Shown here one piece after another: positions 1-10,769 of a stretch of DNA of 64,000 nucleotides (the first letter of the stretch is position 1; each line of letters opens with the position of its first letter). The notes beneath the pieces were generated by a model. That model saw only the letters and a program-made list of their open reading frames with translations. It searched no databases and was not told the origin of the DNA. The position numbers and the translations under genes were made by a program. This DNA comes from Termitomyces sp. T153 (lineage: Eukaryota; Basidiomycota; Agaricomycetes; Agaricales; Lyophyllaceae): positions 620,001-684,000 of the forward strand of contig JACKQL020000003.1 in NCBI GenBank assembly GCA_018296165.2. The letters are read 5' to 3'.

Positions 1-33
1 GCTTATCAAGGGGAAGTAGAGGCTGGACTCAAC

Positions 34-1421
34 CTGTTAAGAAGATTTCCTTCGTCCAGAATAGATTGACGTCAACAGTTGCAGTTTTCTCCCAGACTGC
101 GACGTTGACAACTGTTCCCCGGGGTCGGACACTATGAAGAGCAGTGTCCAGGCTGGCTTGTATGCCTGCGGCATCAAAAGCAATGTCTACTCCAATGCCA
201 CCTGTGGCTTTCGTAACAGCTTCAGGCACATCAACGCTCAGAGGATCGAGTGAAAGCGTAGCGCCATTTTTCAGAGCCTGTTGACGACGTAAGACTGTCG
301 GCTCTGACATGACAATAGTGGCTGAAGGATCGAACGACCTAATATACAAGTCTGTCTTATGAATTCCTTGAGCAAGAAATGTTCATACCGGAGAATCTTA
401 AGTATGAATAGACCAATCTAGGCCTTGCAGTCAGTTTCAATCTTGAGTTGTCAGGCATGTTGTATGACGTACTGGTCCTGCTCCCAGAATTAAAACACTT
501 TTGCCAGCGCTAAATCCTGACCTCTTGATTGCATGCCATGCCACTGCAAGAGGCTCAATACATGCACCAATTTCCACTGATATGCTATCAGTAAAACTGA
601 GACAAGACATTGGGATAGCTACTTGCGTGGTATGCCTTGTGGGAGGACGTGCAAGTATTTAGTATCAAGTGCAATGAATTCTGAGAGGCCCCCTCCCCAC
701 CCACAAATCCCCTGTCAATATTGATTCATTAATACGGTAATAGCAATCTATTAGCGAAACGTACGATGAAGTTGCACTTACGGCAAAGGTTCCGGCTTCC
801 CGATGCACACGCGTGGCATGTATCGACTTTCATACATGAGATTACCGGCTCGCTGTACACACGCGATGAAGGAAAATGCTACATGAGAGAATATGTCCTC
901 ACACCACGACATTCGTCCCTACAGTCCATTTACTTTGATCTACGCCCGGACCGAGCGCTACGATGGTACCGGAGAACCTGTATGACTTACATGAGAAAGG
1001 GGAGATAGATAAAGGTATATATGAGGATGAACTCACTCATGGCCAAGGGTCACCGGGGCAGTTTCCCCAGTCAGTTCATTTGGTACCGAATTTGCGTATA
1101 TGGGAATTGGACTCAGGTATGCGTGAAGGTCGCTGCCACAGACTGAGAGCGAAGGTGGTCGGTCAAGTTGATCTAACGGAAACAGAATCCGGACATACTT
1201 CCATTCCTAATCGAGAGTATTCAGAGAGATAGGTTAGCAAGCTGCTGAGGCCGGAGGCTCACCAGGCGATCTTTGTTTCGATCTCACCGTTAGCGGGGGG
1301 ATCACAAAACATCGATCAAAGTTTAACAGACCTTGACTTTGACTTGACCATTGCTCGCAACAGGTTCTGCTATATCCTCCACACGAATGTCGCCTGGGCC
1401 ATAATATCTTGCTGCTTTCAT
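34..1421 (-). CDS. Zinc-dependent alcohol/polyol dehydrogenase (MDR family), copy 1, 3' end cut by window
   Basis: Medium-chain dehydrogenase of the sorbitol/2,3-butanediol dehydrogenase type, expected to oxidise a secondary alcohol or polyol with NAD(P)+. Ten exons are read on the minus strand: 1332-1421, 1263-1270, 1199-1206, 1037-1142, 903-977, 765-852, 623-711, 473-584, 389-417 and 34-338; the last exon lies left of the window. The frame stays open across all of them (303 codons plus one base). Visible family motifs are the start MKAARYYGPGDIRVEDI, the catalytic-zinc segment GICGSDLH, TLGHE(F), a four-cysteine structural-zinc lobe (CHACASGSRNLCRKC), the nucleotide-binding LGAGP, and GGIGVDIAFDAAG. 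Exons 2 and 3 are only 8 nt each. A close paralogue lies at 8670-10379. Substrate cannot be told from sequence. Confidence 0.85.
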
Positions 1422-1592
1422 AGCTGAGGAGTGAGTGGTGCTATTGAGACACAACTCTTCGGATAGGTACCGTTTTTATAAATGACACATGCTCCATGCA
1501 TGTTCCATGTGATGAGGGCTCAGCGGAGCTTACAGTGGTTTGCATAAGAGGTTGGCACTCACGCAGATGACAGCCCCTTTCATAACGTCTTA
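1422..1592. other. Upstream region of dehydrogenase copy 1
   Basis: This is the presumed promoter of the minus-strand dehydrogenase. It has a TTTTTATAAATGACACATG-like stretch (about 1470-1490) that resembles the TATAAATGAGACATA stretch upstream of copy 2 (about 10,440). The similarity suggests that part of the promoter was duplicated with the gene. No ORF of note. Confidence 0.4.
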
Positions 1593-1879
1593 TTTAGTTG
1601 ATTGGTTGATGGCCACGCTTGCCGGGACGTGTAAGTTTTCTTCAGCTTTCTCATTGCCCTTGATCTCGTTATTGGTTTCATCTGTCTTCTAACACGTCTC
1701 GTGATACAGGGCTAAACTTACATAAAATGTTCATTTTCTTGTGTAGCTATGAGTATACTATGGGCCGGTGCGAGCACGGCGTAATTAAGTTCTAGGAATA
1801 GGAACCCAGCCAGGTAAAATGTTCATTTTCTCGTGTAATACACGTCCCGGCAAGGGCGGTGATCAACCAATCAAGTAAA
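1593..1879. mobile_element. 287-bp MITE with about 41-bp terminal inverted repeats
   Basis: The left end (1593-1633) reads TTTAGTTGATTGGTTGATGG and then GCCGGGACGTGTA. The right end (1838-1879) is its near-complete reverse complement: TACACGTCCCGGC, then ATCAACCAATCAAGTAAA. The interior is non-coding and contains an imperfect direct repeat of AAAATGTTCATTTTCT (near 1724 and 1816) next to each TIR. Size, long TIRs and lack of coding capacity fit a miniature inverted-repeat transposable element. The target-site duplication and superfamily are not clear to me. Confidence 0.75.
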
Positions 1880-2004
1880 CAAGGGCTACCTCCAAGGAGT
1901 CCAACATTATGAAAGGCTGTAGTACTAGTCAGGGTCACAATATGTATTTTGATGAGCTACGGTCCAGTCCGTGCCCTCGGCGTGGGTCTGTAGCTCTTGC
2001 TAAG

Positions 2005-2280
2005 TCCCAGACCCAACCTCACTTCATTCGGTTAGGTCCTTGATATTCTAACTCAATGTTGAGATCCAAACCCAACCTCACTTTGTTCAGTTAAGCTTTG
2101 TATTTGTTAATTCAATGCTAAGATCCAGACTTGACCTCACTTTGTTTGGTTAGGTCTTTGTAATTGTTAATTCAATGCTAAGATCCAGACCCAACCTCAC
2201 TTTGTGTTTGGTAACTTAATTTTAATATCCAGACCCAACCTCATTTTGTTTGGTTAGGTCTTTGTATTTGGTTCACTAAG
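2005..2280. repeat. Tandem repeat, about 62-bp unit, roughly 4.3 copies
   Basis: Successive units carry CCAGACCCAACCTCACTTTG, a TTTGGTTAGGTCTTTGTA core, and TTAATTCAATGCTAAGAT before the next unit. Units diverge by several substitutions and small deletions. The array lies downstream (in minus-strand terms) of the Helitron helicase remnant and may belong to the same dead element. No coding potential is evident. Confidence 0.75.
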
Positions 2281-2522
2281 TGTTGCTTTTCTCTTACTAT
2301 TCAATCCTGAAATTTTATGTATAAACTGACCATGTATCTAGATTACATTACCAACAAGATACTAAAATGTCCACTGGTATATATTAGAGATGCTAACAAT
2401 TATCAAAGTTAGTACTAACCAAGTAAATATTCAAAACTGTCACATCTAGATTTGTAAACTATTCAGAATATCTATCCTACACTGTCAAGCTATATACATT
2501 AGGTACTCAAAGTTCATAGAAG
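2281..2522. other. AT-rich gene-free stretch
   Basis: AT-rich sequence with no credible ORF, RNA gene or repeat, lying between the 62-bp tandem array and the helicase remnant. It may be decayed transposon sequence. Confidence 0.3.
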
Positions 2523-3048
2523 TTAGCAATTTGTTGTTTGAATCCATTCAAAGTCACACCTATATTTGTAAACCATCAAGGATTTCTTGATAGACAATAT
2601 TTGTAATCTTTCTTGATGTGTTTTCTGGGTCCAAAATGACTTTGATACAATTTCCTGATGTGCACAGGAAAAGTGCAACATAAAGTTGGCCATGTGCAAA
2701 GACTCCTTACTAAAGGTCCAGTCTAACATGCTTGACTGATTGACCTTGAGACTTGTTGATTGTCATAGCAAAGGCCAAGCAAACTGGGAATTGTCTGCTG
2801 CACAATGGAATCAGCAAATCCTCTTCAGAGACATCCATGTTGATTTTTAGAATCAAAACAATTGATCCTGCAAACTTGGCATCTCCACTGATGATCCAAC
2901 TTCTAAGAAGTCTGGTGCTGATGGGGGTGACAATCATTCTTGTTCCATTGCAAAGTCCTTTAGTTGTATCCCTAAGCAGCATGACAGGAACACCAACTCT
3001 CAGGGGACTTCCATTTCCAACCTCCATGGCTGGTTCCAGCACCTCCAC
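2523..3048 (-). pseudogene. Helitron/PIF1-type helicase C-terminal remnant
   Basis: The minus-strand translation shows the end of a SF1B (PIF1-like) helicase as carried by Helitrons. There is a segment with GVPVMLLRD and LCNGTRMIV, then AMTINKSQGQS, the conserved motif V/VI region, and after a frameshift a sequence resembling '[10 protein letters not shown]' (here [12 protein letters not shown]). Only about 170 residues of a protein normally over 1,000 residues remain, split over two frames. The Rep/HUH endonuclease part is missing. It is a dead fragment, and its Helitron ends were not identified. Confidence 0.75.
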
Positions 3049-3189
3049 AGCTTGTTCAACATCTCTGGGGCTCCTTCTAGAACCCTGGAATTCTCCATAT
3101 TACCTCAGCAGTCATTGCTCTAGGGGTAGGAGTAGCTCTGGTCATCTGTACAGTAGTTCCCATGCCTTTGCCACCTGCTAATGTGCTGC

Positions 3190-3452
3190 ACCAAGCAGCG
3201 GGGATCCTTAGACTTGTTCTCTTCAGATTCCCCTCTGCTAGGTGATTAGTTACTGATTGTATCATTGTCTACTCCACTAATATACTTTGGATTCCTCTCT
3301 GCTAGCTGCGTGACTCTGATCTGCTGCTCCAGAGGTTGCCCTTACAGCAGAACAAGTCTCCTAAAACTGGTCTGGAAGCCCCTTATGGCTGCAAGGAACC
3401 TCTGAGCTGCTACCTGTCACTTCCCCACCAGAACTAAACACTGTGGAGTTCT
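3190..3452 (+). mobile_element. Leader of the gypsy-derived element
   Basis: This non-coding stretch directly precedes the gag ORF. The part at about 3200-3350 is repeated in inverted orientation at about 31,420-31,580. Both copies contain CTAGCAGAGG-type boxes (read on the minus strand here) and a CCAAAGAGAACAAGTCT-like box. The repeat shows that this is transposon sequence upstream of gag rather than host sequence. No 5' LTR or primer-binding site could be delimited. Confidence 0.5.
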
Positions 3453-6400
3453 ATGTCTCAGCTTGCCAACCCAGACACACTCTCAGAGGCCCTGGCCCCA
3501 CAGGACAAAGCCTGGACTCACCTGCTTCACCTAGAAACCCAGGTGCAATTAATGCAATCATCTCTCACCCACCATACTACTAAACTCTCTACCCTCCATC
3601 AAGCAACTGATCTTATCTCCCAATCCCTCCAGGCACTGCTCAAATGCCTACCCTCTAACTCCACCCCTCCTGTGGCCATGGAACCAGCCCCAACTGCATC
3701 TGCACCTGTCTCTGCAGCTCCAGTGACCTTACAGCCATGGATTCTGCCTTCTGTGCTACCAGATGCATACAATGGCACCTGCTCCAGCAGGGAGAAATTC
3801 CTACAGTCCTGCCTCACCTATATCCACCTCAGCAGGGACACCTTGGACTCCAACACATTGAAAATAGCCTGGGTGCTGTCATACATAAAGACTGGACATG
3901 CCTCTACTTATGTGCTGTGAGTCTTCTGTCACTCTGGAGGTGTTGGAAGCTTTCTGGACTGGGCCACCTTTGAGAAGGACTTCTGCACAGAGTTTTTTCC
4001 ATTAGACCCCACCAAGACCACAGCCTTGACACTACACAATAGGGAGCAGTACAGACAAGGGAAGCATACACTGGATGAGTACATTGACTTGTTCTGGGCT
4101 CTGGTGGAGCAGGCCACTTACCCCAATGGCCTCCAACTATGCCTTACTTTCTGTGATGGCTTGCACCCCACACTGGTGGAATGCATTGACAATCTGGTGG
4201 AGGGTTGACCTGATGGATGATGAAAAGATCACATCATGGTACAAGGTGGCCTGGAACCAATGGCAACTCATGGAGATTCAGAGGAAGCTCCACTACCCCT
4301 ATTCTGCACTGTGCCCAGCTCTGACCAGCAATCTCTGCCACCCTGCACCTGCTTGTCCAATGCCAGCCTTGACTCCAGCTATTCCTGCAGCATGCCCCCT
4401 GCCACTGGGGATCCCCATGGACATGGATGCTGCTAGGCAGCTCTGCACTGCCCCACTGCTGTGCTGGAGATGCCAGAAGCCTGGGCACTTTGCATGACAC
4501 TGCCCCCTGGGCCTAGAGGTACACTACCTTTCCACAGCAGAGCAGGAGGAACTCCTCCTGCAGCTGCTGGCTGCAAAGAATGCCACTGGAGCTCCATTGC
4601 TAGATGAGCCTACACTGGAGTTGACCCTGAAGGAGATCAGTGCATGTGCCTCACCTCTGGAGCTGGAGGAGGATTTTTAGTTGAGCAACAGATGAGGTGT
4701 ACACCTCTGTTGCTGGATGCTAACAGGTTCTCATGTCTGTTGATAGAAAATGAAACTGCCTTTTCTGACACTCTTCATTCTGAAACAGAAGAACCTCAAT
4801 GCCCCCCTTCAGATGTACAAACACTAACTCTAGAGCACCTGCTGAGCTCTCTGACATCTCCAAAGGTCCATTAGTGCAGTTCTGCTTGGATGCATCAAAT
4901 GCCCCGACAGTATATGATGGCCTCTGCCCCATCTGCCAACTCCCTGCACCTTGATGTGGAGATTGAGATGATGGCAGAGTCACAGCTCTTCTGGACAGCA
5001 GAGCAACAGGACTGTTTCTGGACTCAGAGTTTGTCAAATGCTACAGCCTGACCATGCAGCCCCTCCCTAAGCCCATTCCTATCTACAACATCAATAGAAC
5101 ACCTAAAACACAGCAGGTGCCATCAACTCCATCATTGATCTGGTCCTCCACTATCAGAACTACACAGAGCACACCGTATTTGCTGTCACTAGCTTGGGAA
5201 GGCAGGACATGATCCTTGGTTTCATGTGGCTCCAGATTGGCCCAGTCTGCCAAGATATGTCAGTGCAGCAGAAATAGGAGAGAAACAGGATTAACTCATG
5301 AAGAACCCTCCACCACTCTGAGGCCACTTTGTTGGTAAGCCACTCTTTCCATTGCCTCCCCACCTCCACTGCAGCCTGGGACATCCCCATATCAGGTACT
5401 CTCTGCCCCACCCTTGCTCCCAACTCCTCCAAACATCCTCCTGCCCCCACCTTTTCTATACCCTGCACTTCCAACTGGGCCAACTGCTCCTGCAGCCCCT
5501 GAGCCTCCAGCACATGCTCTGTGGCCCTCTAGGCAGCAACTCCCTGCTCCTGCTGTGCTGCATCCCAGTCCTTGGACACCTAACAAACCTCCTCCTCTCA
5601 TGCCACCAGCAGCCTTGTCAGCACCTCAACTCACCACTGCAACAACTGCTCCACTATTGGGCACATCAACTCAGACACTCTCAACACTGGAGGCACAGGT
5701 TTAGGAAAACCCACAGAATGCCCCACTGGAGCCCCCAAGCTGGGGGAGTACACATAAAGCCCCAGGGGTCCTGCTATTACTGTGTTGACACAAGGCCTCT
5801 TGCTTGGGCTGGCCTCTGGGGGGGAGATGCCCAACATTTCTCCTTGTCCCACATGACCCTTGCCTTCTCCTTGCAACCACCCTATAGCAGACCCACCTTC
5901 TCTGATGGACTCCCACCATCCAACACCCTGGGCCTCCACCCCTCCTCCAGTTGCCCCTTCACCCAAGCCTGCTCCCAAGCCTGCTCCACAACCAAGCATG
6001 CTACTTGCCACTCCCTTGTCACAGAACACCTCTCATGCTGGAGTTGACATGAGAGGCAGATGGACAAATCATGGCACAACCCCTCCACCAGCACCTCAAA
6101 CTCACATTGCTCTCCACATTGGACACAGGGAGCATACTGGATGAAGGAGCTCAGCCGAGACCTAACAAAGCTGCTCTGAGGAACTCACTGGCACTTCTGA
6201 CTGACACCACTCCAGCATAGGGGGGCCTGCAGCTGCTCCAGCACCACCACAAACTGCTCTAGCATCACCTCTGCTTGTGGAATCCACTGGGCATCAGGGA
6301 TGACAAAAACAACCCCAGGGTCCAAACTCAGCCTTGACAACCATATGGACTACACTGGAGCTGGTTGAGTCAATGACCCCAAGGCCTGGGGAGGAGGCTC

Positions 6401-6838
6401 AGATAGCGCTGCCACCACTGCCAACAGTTCTGCAAGAAGGGTTAGTATTATATGATAACAAGCAGAGCACCTACAACTCCAATACATTACATCAACCCTC
6501 CATCTGTTTTGCCCCTCTCAGACTCCTCCTCATGGTTGGACCATGCTTTGGCACTACTGTTGTCCAAGAGTAAGAGAGTTGGAGTTGCTGCTGACAATGC
6601 AGAGTATGAGGCTGAGGATGACATTGGGAAGATTGGAGAAGCACTGGGGTATGTCCTGACTCTTTTTAATTTCCTGGAAGGCTTCTTGATGGGCAACAAT
6701 CCTACTTCAACTTTGTTACCCATGCCACTGCCACAGCTGCAGTTTGATCAATATTGCTTATGCTTTGATTCCCATGCTCCTACTGATCTCCAACCTATGC
6801 CCTGCATCTCAAGGGTCTCAATGCTGAAGGGGGGATGA
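3453..6838 (+). pseudogene. Ty3/gypsy-derived gag-protease remnant lacking reverse transcriptase
   Basis: The gag starts at 3453 (MSQLANPDTLSEAL...). Its capsid-like part contains LPDAYNGTCSSREKFLQSCL and LKIAWVLSYIKTGHASTYVL. A TGA at 3918-3920 interrupts it, after which the frame continues (WATFEKDFCTEFFPLDPTKT). A second TGA (4206-4208) and a frameshift follow. The CCHC zinc knuckle CWRCQKPGHFA-stop-HCPLG is at about 4459-4506, with a third TGA inside it. The aspartic protease is recognisable at about 4975-5260 (LLDSRATGLFLDSEF, where the usual DSG is DSR, and VFAVTSLGRQDMILGF). I see no reverse transcriptase, RNase H or integrase; 5.3-6.8 kb is proline/serine-rich with broken frames. Many arginine positions are W, C, H, Q or stop, as expected from CpG decay. 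Confidence 0.8.
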
Positions 6839-7750
6839 TGTCATGACCCACTCCCACACCTCCAGACCTCCTCCCAGGACACCCTGCCCCCCCAGAGCAC
6901 TCTCCAACATTCTTCCAACTCACCCCAACCCTTGTTGATCCATGGTGCCTGCCCCAGCTAATCTGACACATTCTCAGCAAGCTCCTATGACCCCCTGTCA
7001 AACCCTGACACATCCCCTATGGGCCACCTCAGCTTCCCCTCTTGCTTACAAGGCCCCCATGCCCCTCCAACACTTCTCCTGGCACAGACATACATTACTC
7101 AACCACTCCAGAGTCCCCCAACAACTGTGGGACAGCCTGTGTTCCTATCAGAATGTCACCATAGCCCACCTCCCAATCAGAACTGACACCTGTTGACCCC
7201 ACACAGCTCCAACAAGCCCCGCCATTGCCATCCCAACCCCTGGAGAAGGTCCAGTAGTTAGTATATAAAGATGTAGAGTAGCATTTGTTACCTTAGTCTT
7301 GATATTGCATTAACTGATTACTTGTGTCTTGTGTTTCTCTCTCTGTCTCTATTTTTAGTCTCAAATCTATCTCTTTCTCAATTTCATCTTGTCTCAACTG
7401 TCTCTGTTTCCTTTATCATTTCTAAGCTCCTTTCATCTCTGACATCATTACAAACTCCACACACATGCTATGAACCCTCAAACATTCTTATGACAACTCC
7501 AGACCTTGCCCTACACTCAGCCCCAGAACCCATCAGTCTTGATTGATCTCCCATCAAACTCTGGCTCCACTCCCATCACTTGCAAAGCCTCTGCTTGCCC
7601 CACAGTCCATTTACATGCCTACAAACTTGTTCCTGATGCCTGCCTAAGCCCAACATTAAATATACTTGGTCTTAGACTTCCCTGGACCACTCTGGACTTG
7701 CTCAGACCAACTCCCTTGGCTTCTCCTTGCAAGTCCTTGTAGTCTGCACC
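6839..7750 (+). mobile_element. Putative 3' LTR of the gypsy-derived element
   Basis: A purine run (AAGGGGGGATGA, 6828-6838) resembling a polypurine tract is followed directly by TGTCATGACCCACTCCC, a typical gypsy LTR start. A TATA box (GTATATAAAG, about 7260) and a pyrimidine-rich TCTCTCTCTGTCTC stretch follow. The right end of the LTR is not defined because no 5' LTR is available for comparison, so the end given is approximate. Confidence 0.5.
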
Positions 7751-8669
7751 AACCCTGGAGCACTAGGTTATAAGCACAGGACATCATGTCCACCTAGTAA
7801 GGACTCACCCAGTGTAGCTGAGCCCCTGTAGTCAGTGGAACCTGACATTACCCTTGATAGGTACAGCAAAATAGGTCCTCAAGCTTTTAGGGAAGGCAAT
7901 CTTATGGTGTTCAACTATTGTTTGTAGTGGTACCCATACAATGCAGTCAATCCAGGATGCTTCAAGTAATGAGGTCACTGATGTTGTTGAATGGATCATT
8001 TAAGAAGGTAAGTAACATAAAACCTTTCAAAAAACAAGCAAACTCACAGAGCATAGAAAACATCGAAACAGGTACAGAAGGCATGTGAAGGGGGAATGAA
8101 ACTGAAGAGGAAAGTGAGGCAGCTGATGATTGACAGCAATAAAGTGGAGAATAGTGCAAGAAAGAAGATATAAAGGGCATAGGGGACAATGGAAGTCGAC
8201 AACTAGATGAGACAAGAAGTAATTGATGGAAGCAAAAGACAAAGACAAAAGATATCTTTAGTAATTTTTGATGAGGATAGAAAGTGAACATAAAATCACA
8301 TGCATGAAGGCAAACTGAAAAGAAAATGGCAAGGTCAAAGTTGGGTGATTGAGGGGTAGAGAGTGCACTGACGATACAGACACGTGGAAGATTAATATTT
8401 TAATATCGATTAGACTGATAATCAGGAAACTAAAGAAAAGGAACAGGAAAAGAAAAGAGGAATGTAGCATTGAAAGAGGAACGTAGTATCATACTATACA
8501 AGAACACAAAAAAGACTGGTGCATCGACGAATTTCTGAAATGGAAAACCTCGATCTAGTACTAGATCTCGGAACATTTCTCATCATATTTCGGACAATAA
8601 TGATTCATGAAGGACATGATCAATTGTGGTGTACTGACATGGAAATACATATCAGATAACCTTTCCTTC
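7751..8669. other. Gene-free stretch between the repeats and dehydrogenase copy 2
   Basis: The plus strand is purine-rich (GAAA/AGAA runs at about 8050-8520). Minus-strand open frames exist but are low-complexity leucine/serine/phenylalanine strings produced by that bias, and I do not regard them as genes. The last part would contain the 3' UTR of dehydrogenase copy 2. Confidence 0.4.
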
Positions 8670-10379
8670 CTAGAGTTTAGACATCGTATTGCCTTCGTTG
8701 CCTGATGGATGAACAAGGATTTTGACTGTGAAAGGCGTCAGTTGATTGAAAAGCCTCAGCGTGATGAAAGGCTGACTATGAGCATCCTTGTTGCGTAACA
8801 AAGCTTTGAATCCCTTTTCGACAACATCCTCGAGAGCTATCTTACGAGTTATCAAATCCTCGAGGCCAGTTATTTTTCCTGCTTTCACCGCCTCCAAGAG
8901 TTCCGGGTGCACGCGATCATAAAGCGACGTTCCTACAGCAGTATACTTGTGAGTGCTTCAAATCAAGCACATGCTGGACTCAACCTGTCAAGAAGATCTC
9001 TTTCGTCCAGAATAAATTAACGTCCACGGTTGCAAATTTCTCCCAGACTGCGACGTTCACAACCGTTCCACGGGGTCGGACGCTATGAAGAGCAGCATCC
9101 AGGCTGGCTTGTATTCCTGCGGCATCGAAAGCGATGTCTACTCCAATGCCACCTGTGGCTTTCGTAACAGCTTCAGGCACATCAACGCTCACAGGATCGA
9201 GTGAAAGCGTAGCGCCATTTTTAAGAGCCTGTTGACGACGTAAGACTGTTGGCTCTGATACAATAATGGTATTCGAAGGATCGAAGGACCTAGAATACCA
9301 ATCAGTTTGATGAATTCCTCGAGCAATAAATGCTTATACCGAAGGATCTTGAGTATGAATAGACCAATCTAGATCATGCAGTGGGTCTTAATGCGCTCTC
9401 AAGCATGTTATATGGCGTACTGGTCCTGCCCCCAGAACCAAAACGCTTTTGCCACTGCTAAATCCTGACCTCTTGACTGCATACCACGCCACTGCAAGAG
9501 GCTCAATACATGCACCAATTTCCACTGATATGCTATCAGTGAAACTGGGACAAAACATCGGGACAGCTACTTACGTGGTATGCCTTGTGGGAGAACGTGC
9601 AAGTATTTAGTATCAACTGCAATGAATTCTGAAAGGCCCCCTCCCCAGCCAGATATTCCCTGTCAATATTGATTCATTAATCCAACAACAGCAACATATT
9701 GGCGAAGCGCACAATGAAGCTACACTTAGGACAGATGTTGCGGCTTCCCGATGCACACGCGTGGCATGTATCGACTTTCATGCATGAGATTATCGGCTCG
9801 CTGTACATACGCGGGGAGGTAAAACACCAGATCATCACCTGAGTTGTGGAATGTTCTCACACAACGACATTCGTCCCTAGACTCCATTTACTTTCATCTA
9901 CGCCCGGACCGAGCGCTACGATGGTACCGGAGAACCTATACGACTTACATGAGAAAGGGGAAATACATAAGGGGAATATATGAGGATAAACTCACTCATG
10001 GCCAAGGGTCACCGGGGCAGTTTCCCCAGTCAGTTCATTTGGTATCGAATTTGCGTATATGGGGAGCGGACTCAGGTATGCATGAAGGTCGGTGCCACAG
10101 ACTGAGGGCGAAGACGGTCATGAAAGTTGATACAATAGAATCAGACTCTGGACATACTTCCATTCCTAGTAGAGTTTCAAGAGACATAGGTTAGCAAGCT
10201 GCTGAGGCCAGAGCGCACCAGGCGATCTGGATTTGTTTCAATCTCACGTTAGCGGGGGATCACGAAACGTCGATTGAACTTGAGCCGACCTTGACTTTGA
10301 CTTGACCACTCCTCGCCACAGGTTCTGCTATATCTTCCACACGAATGTCACCTGGGCCGTAATATCTTGCTGCTTTCAT
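8670..10379 (-). CDS. Zinc-dependent alcohol/polyol dehydrogenase (MDR family), copy 2, complete
   Basis: Complete paralogue of the gene at 34-1421. Eleven exons (minus strand): 10290-10379, 10219-10226, 10158-10165, 9996-10101, 9861-9935, 9713-9800, 9571-9659, 9421-9532, 9340-9368, 8985-9289 and 8670-8932. They sum to 1,173 nt, giving a 390-residue protein without internal stops, the usual size for the family. Landmarks are MKAARYYGPGDIRVEDI, GICGTDLH and TLGHE (catalytic zinc), CHACASGSRNICPKC (structural zinc), GACIEPLAVAWYAVKRSG, LGAGP, GGIGVDIAFDAAG, and a C-terminal TSLYDRVHPELLEAVKAGKI. Exons 2 and 3 are 8 nt each. Intron 2 starts GTGCGC and intron 6 starts GTGCGC, weaker than the matching donors in copy 1. 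Expected to be a cytosolic NAD(P)-dependent oxidoreductase; substrate unknown. Confidence 0.85.
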
Positions 10380-10444
10380 AGCTAAGGAGTGAGTGGTGCT
10401 ATTCAGACATCATTTACCTTAGTGAAGCTCTGATAAATGCATCT

Positions 10445-10690
10445 ATAAATGAGACATATCCCACGTGAGGAGGCTCAATGGAGGGTAAGAATCTAGGTCA
10501 GGTGGGAAAAAAACCACGATGATACTGTAAAAAAGAGGACGCAATCTGATGAATACCTCTATTATTAATAAGACATACCCCACGCAAGGAACTCAGCGGA
10601 ACTTGAGCGAATAAGAATCTAGGCCAGGTGAAATTCGAAAAAAAAACCCACGTTGATGCTGTGAAAAAAGAGAGCGAACAGCAACTCAAG
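10445..10690. repeat. Two-copy direct repeat of about 120 bp upstream of dehydrogenase copy 2
   Basis: The two halves (about 10,445-10,565 and 10,566-10,690) share GACATAyCCCACG, TAAGAATCTAGG(T/C)CAGGTG, an A-run, CCACG(A/T)TGAT and GTGAAAAAAGAG. They lie between divergently placed genes, so promoter duplication is possible. No ORF is supported. Confidence 0.6.
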
Positions 10691-10769
10691 TCAGATGTAT
10701 TAGACGTCTTCCCGGAAGGTGATTTTCTCTGTAACTTTGTCGCAGAATTTCAAAGATAGACCATTAGAA

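Noticed and set aside
5352..6144. Overlapping Pro/Ser/His-rich open frames on both strands after the gypsy protease.
   Set aside because: The open frames come from a low-complexity CCT/CAC-rich sequence. No reverse transcriptase motif (YxDD) or other domain is present.
8027..8470. Minus-strand hydrophobic open frames (Leu/Phe/Ser-rich).
   Set aside because: They arise from a purine-rich plus strand; there are no introns, domains or consistent start contexts.
9636..9660. A frameshift in a G-run of dehydrogenase copy 2.
   Set aside because: Recounting the run shows five Gs and an open frame GISGWGGGLSEF; the total coding length (1,173 nt) is in phase.
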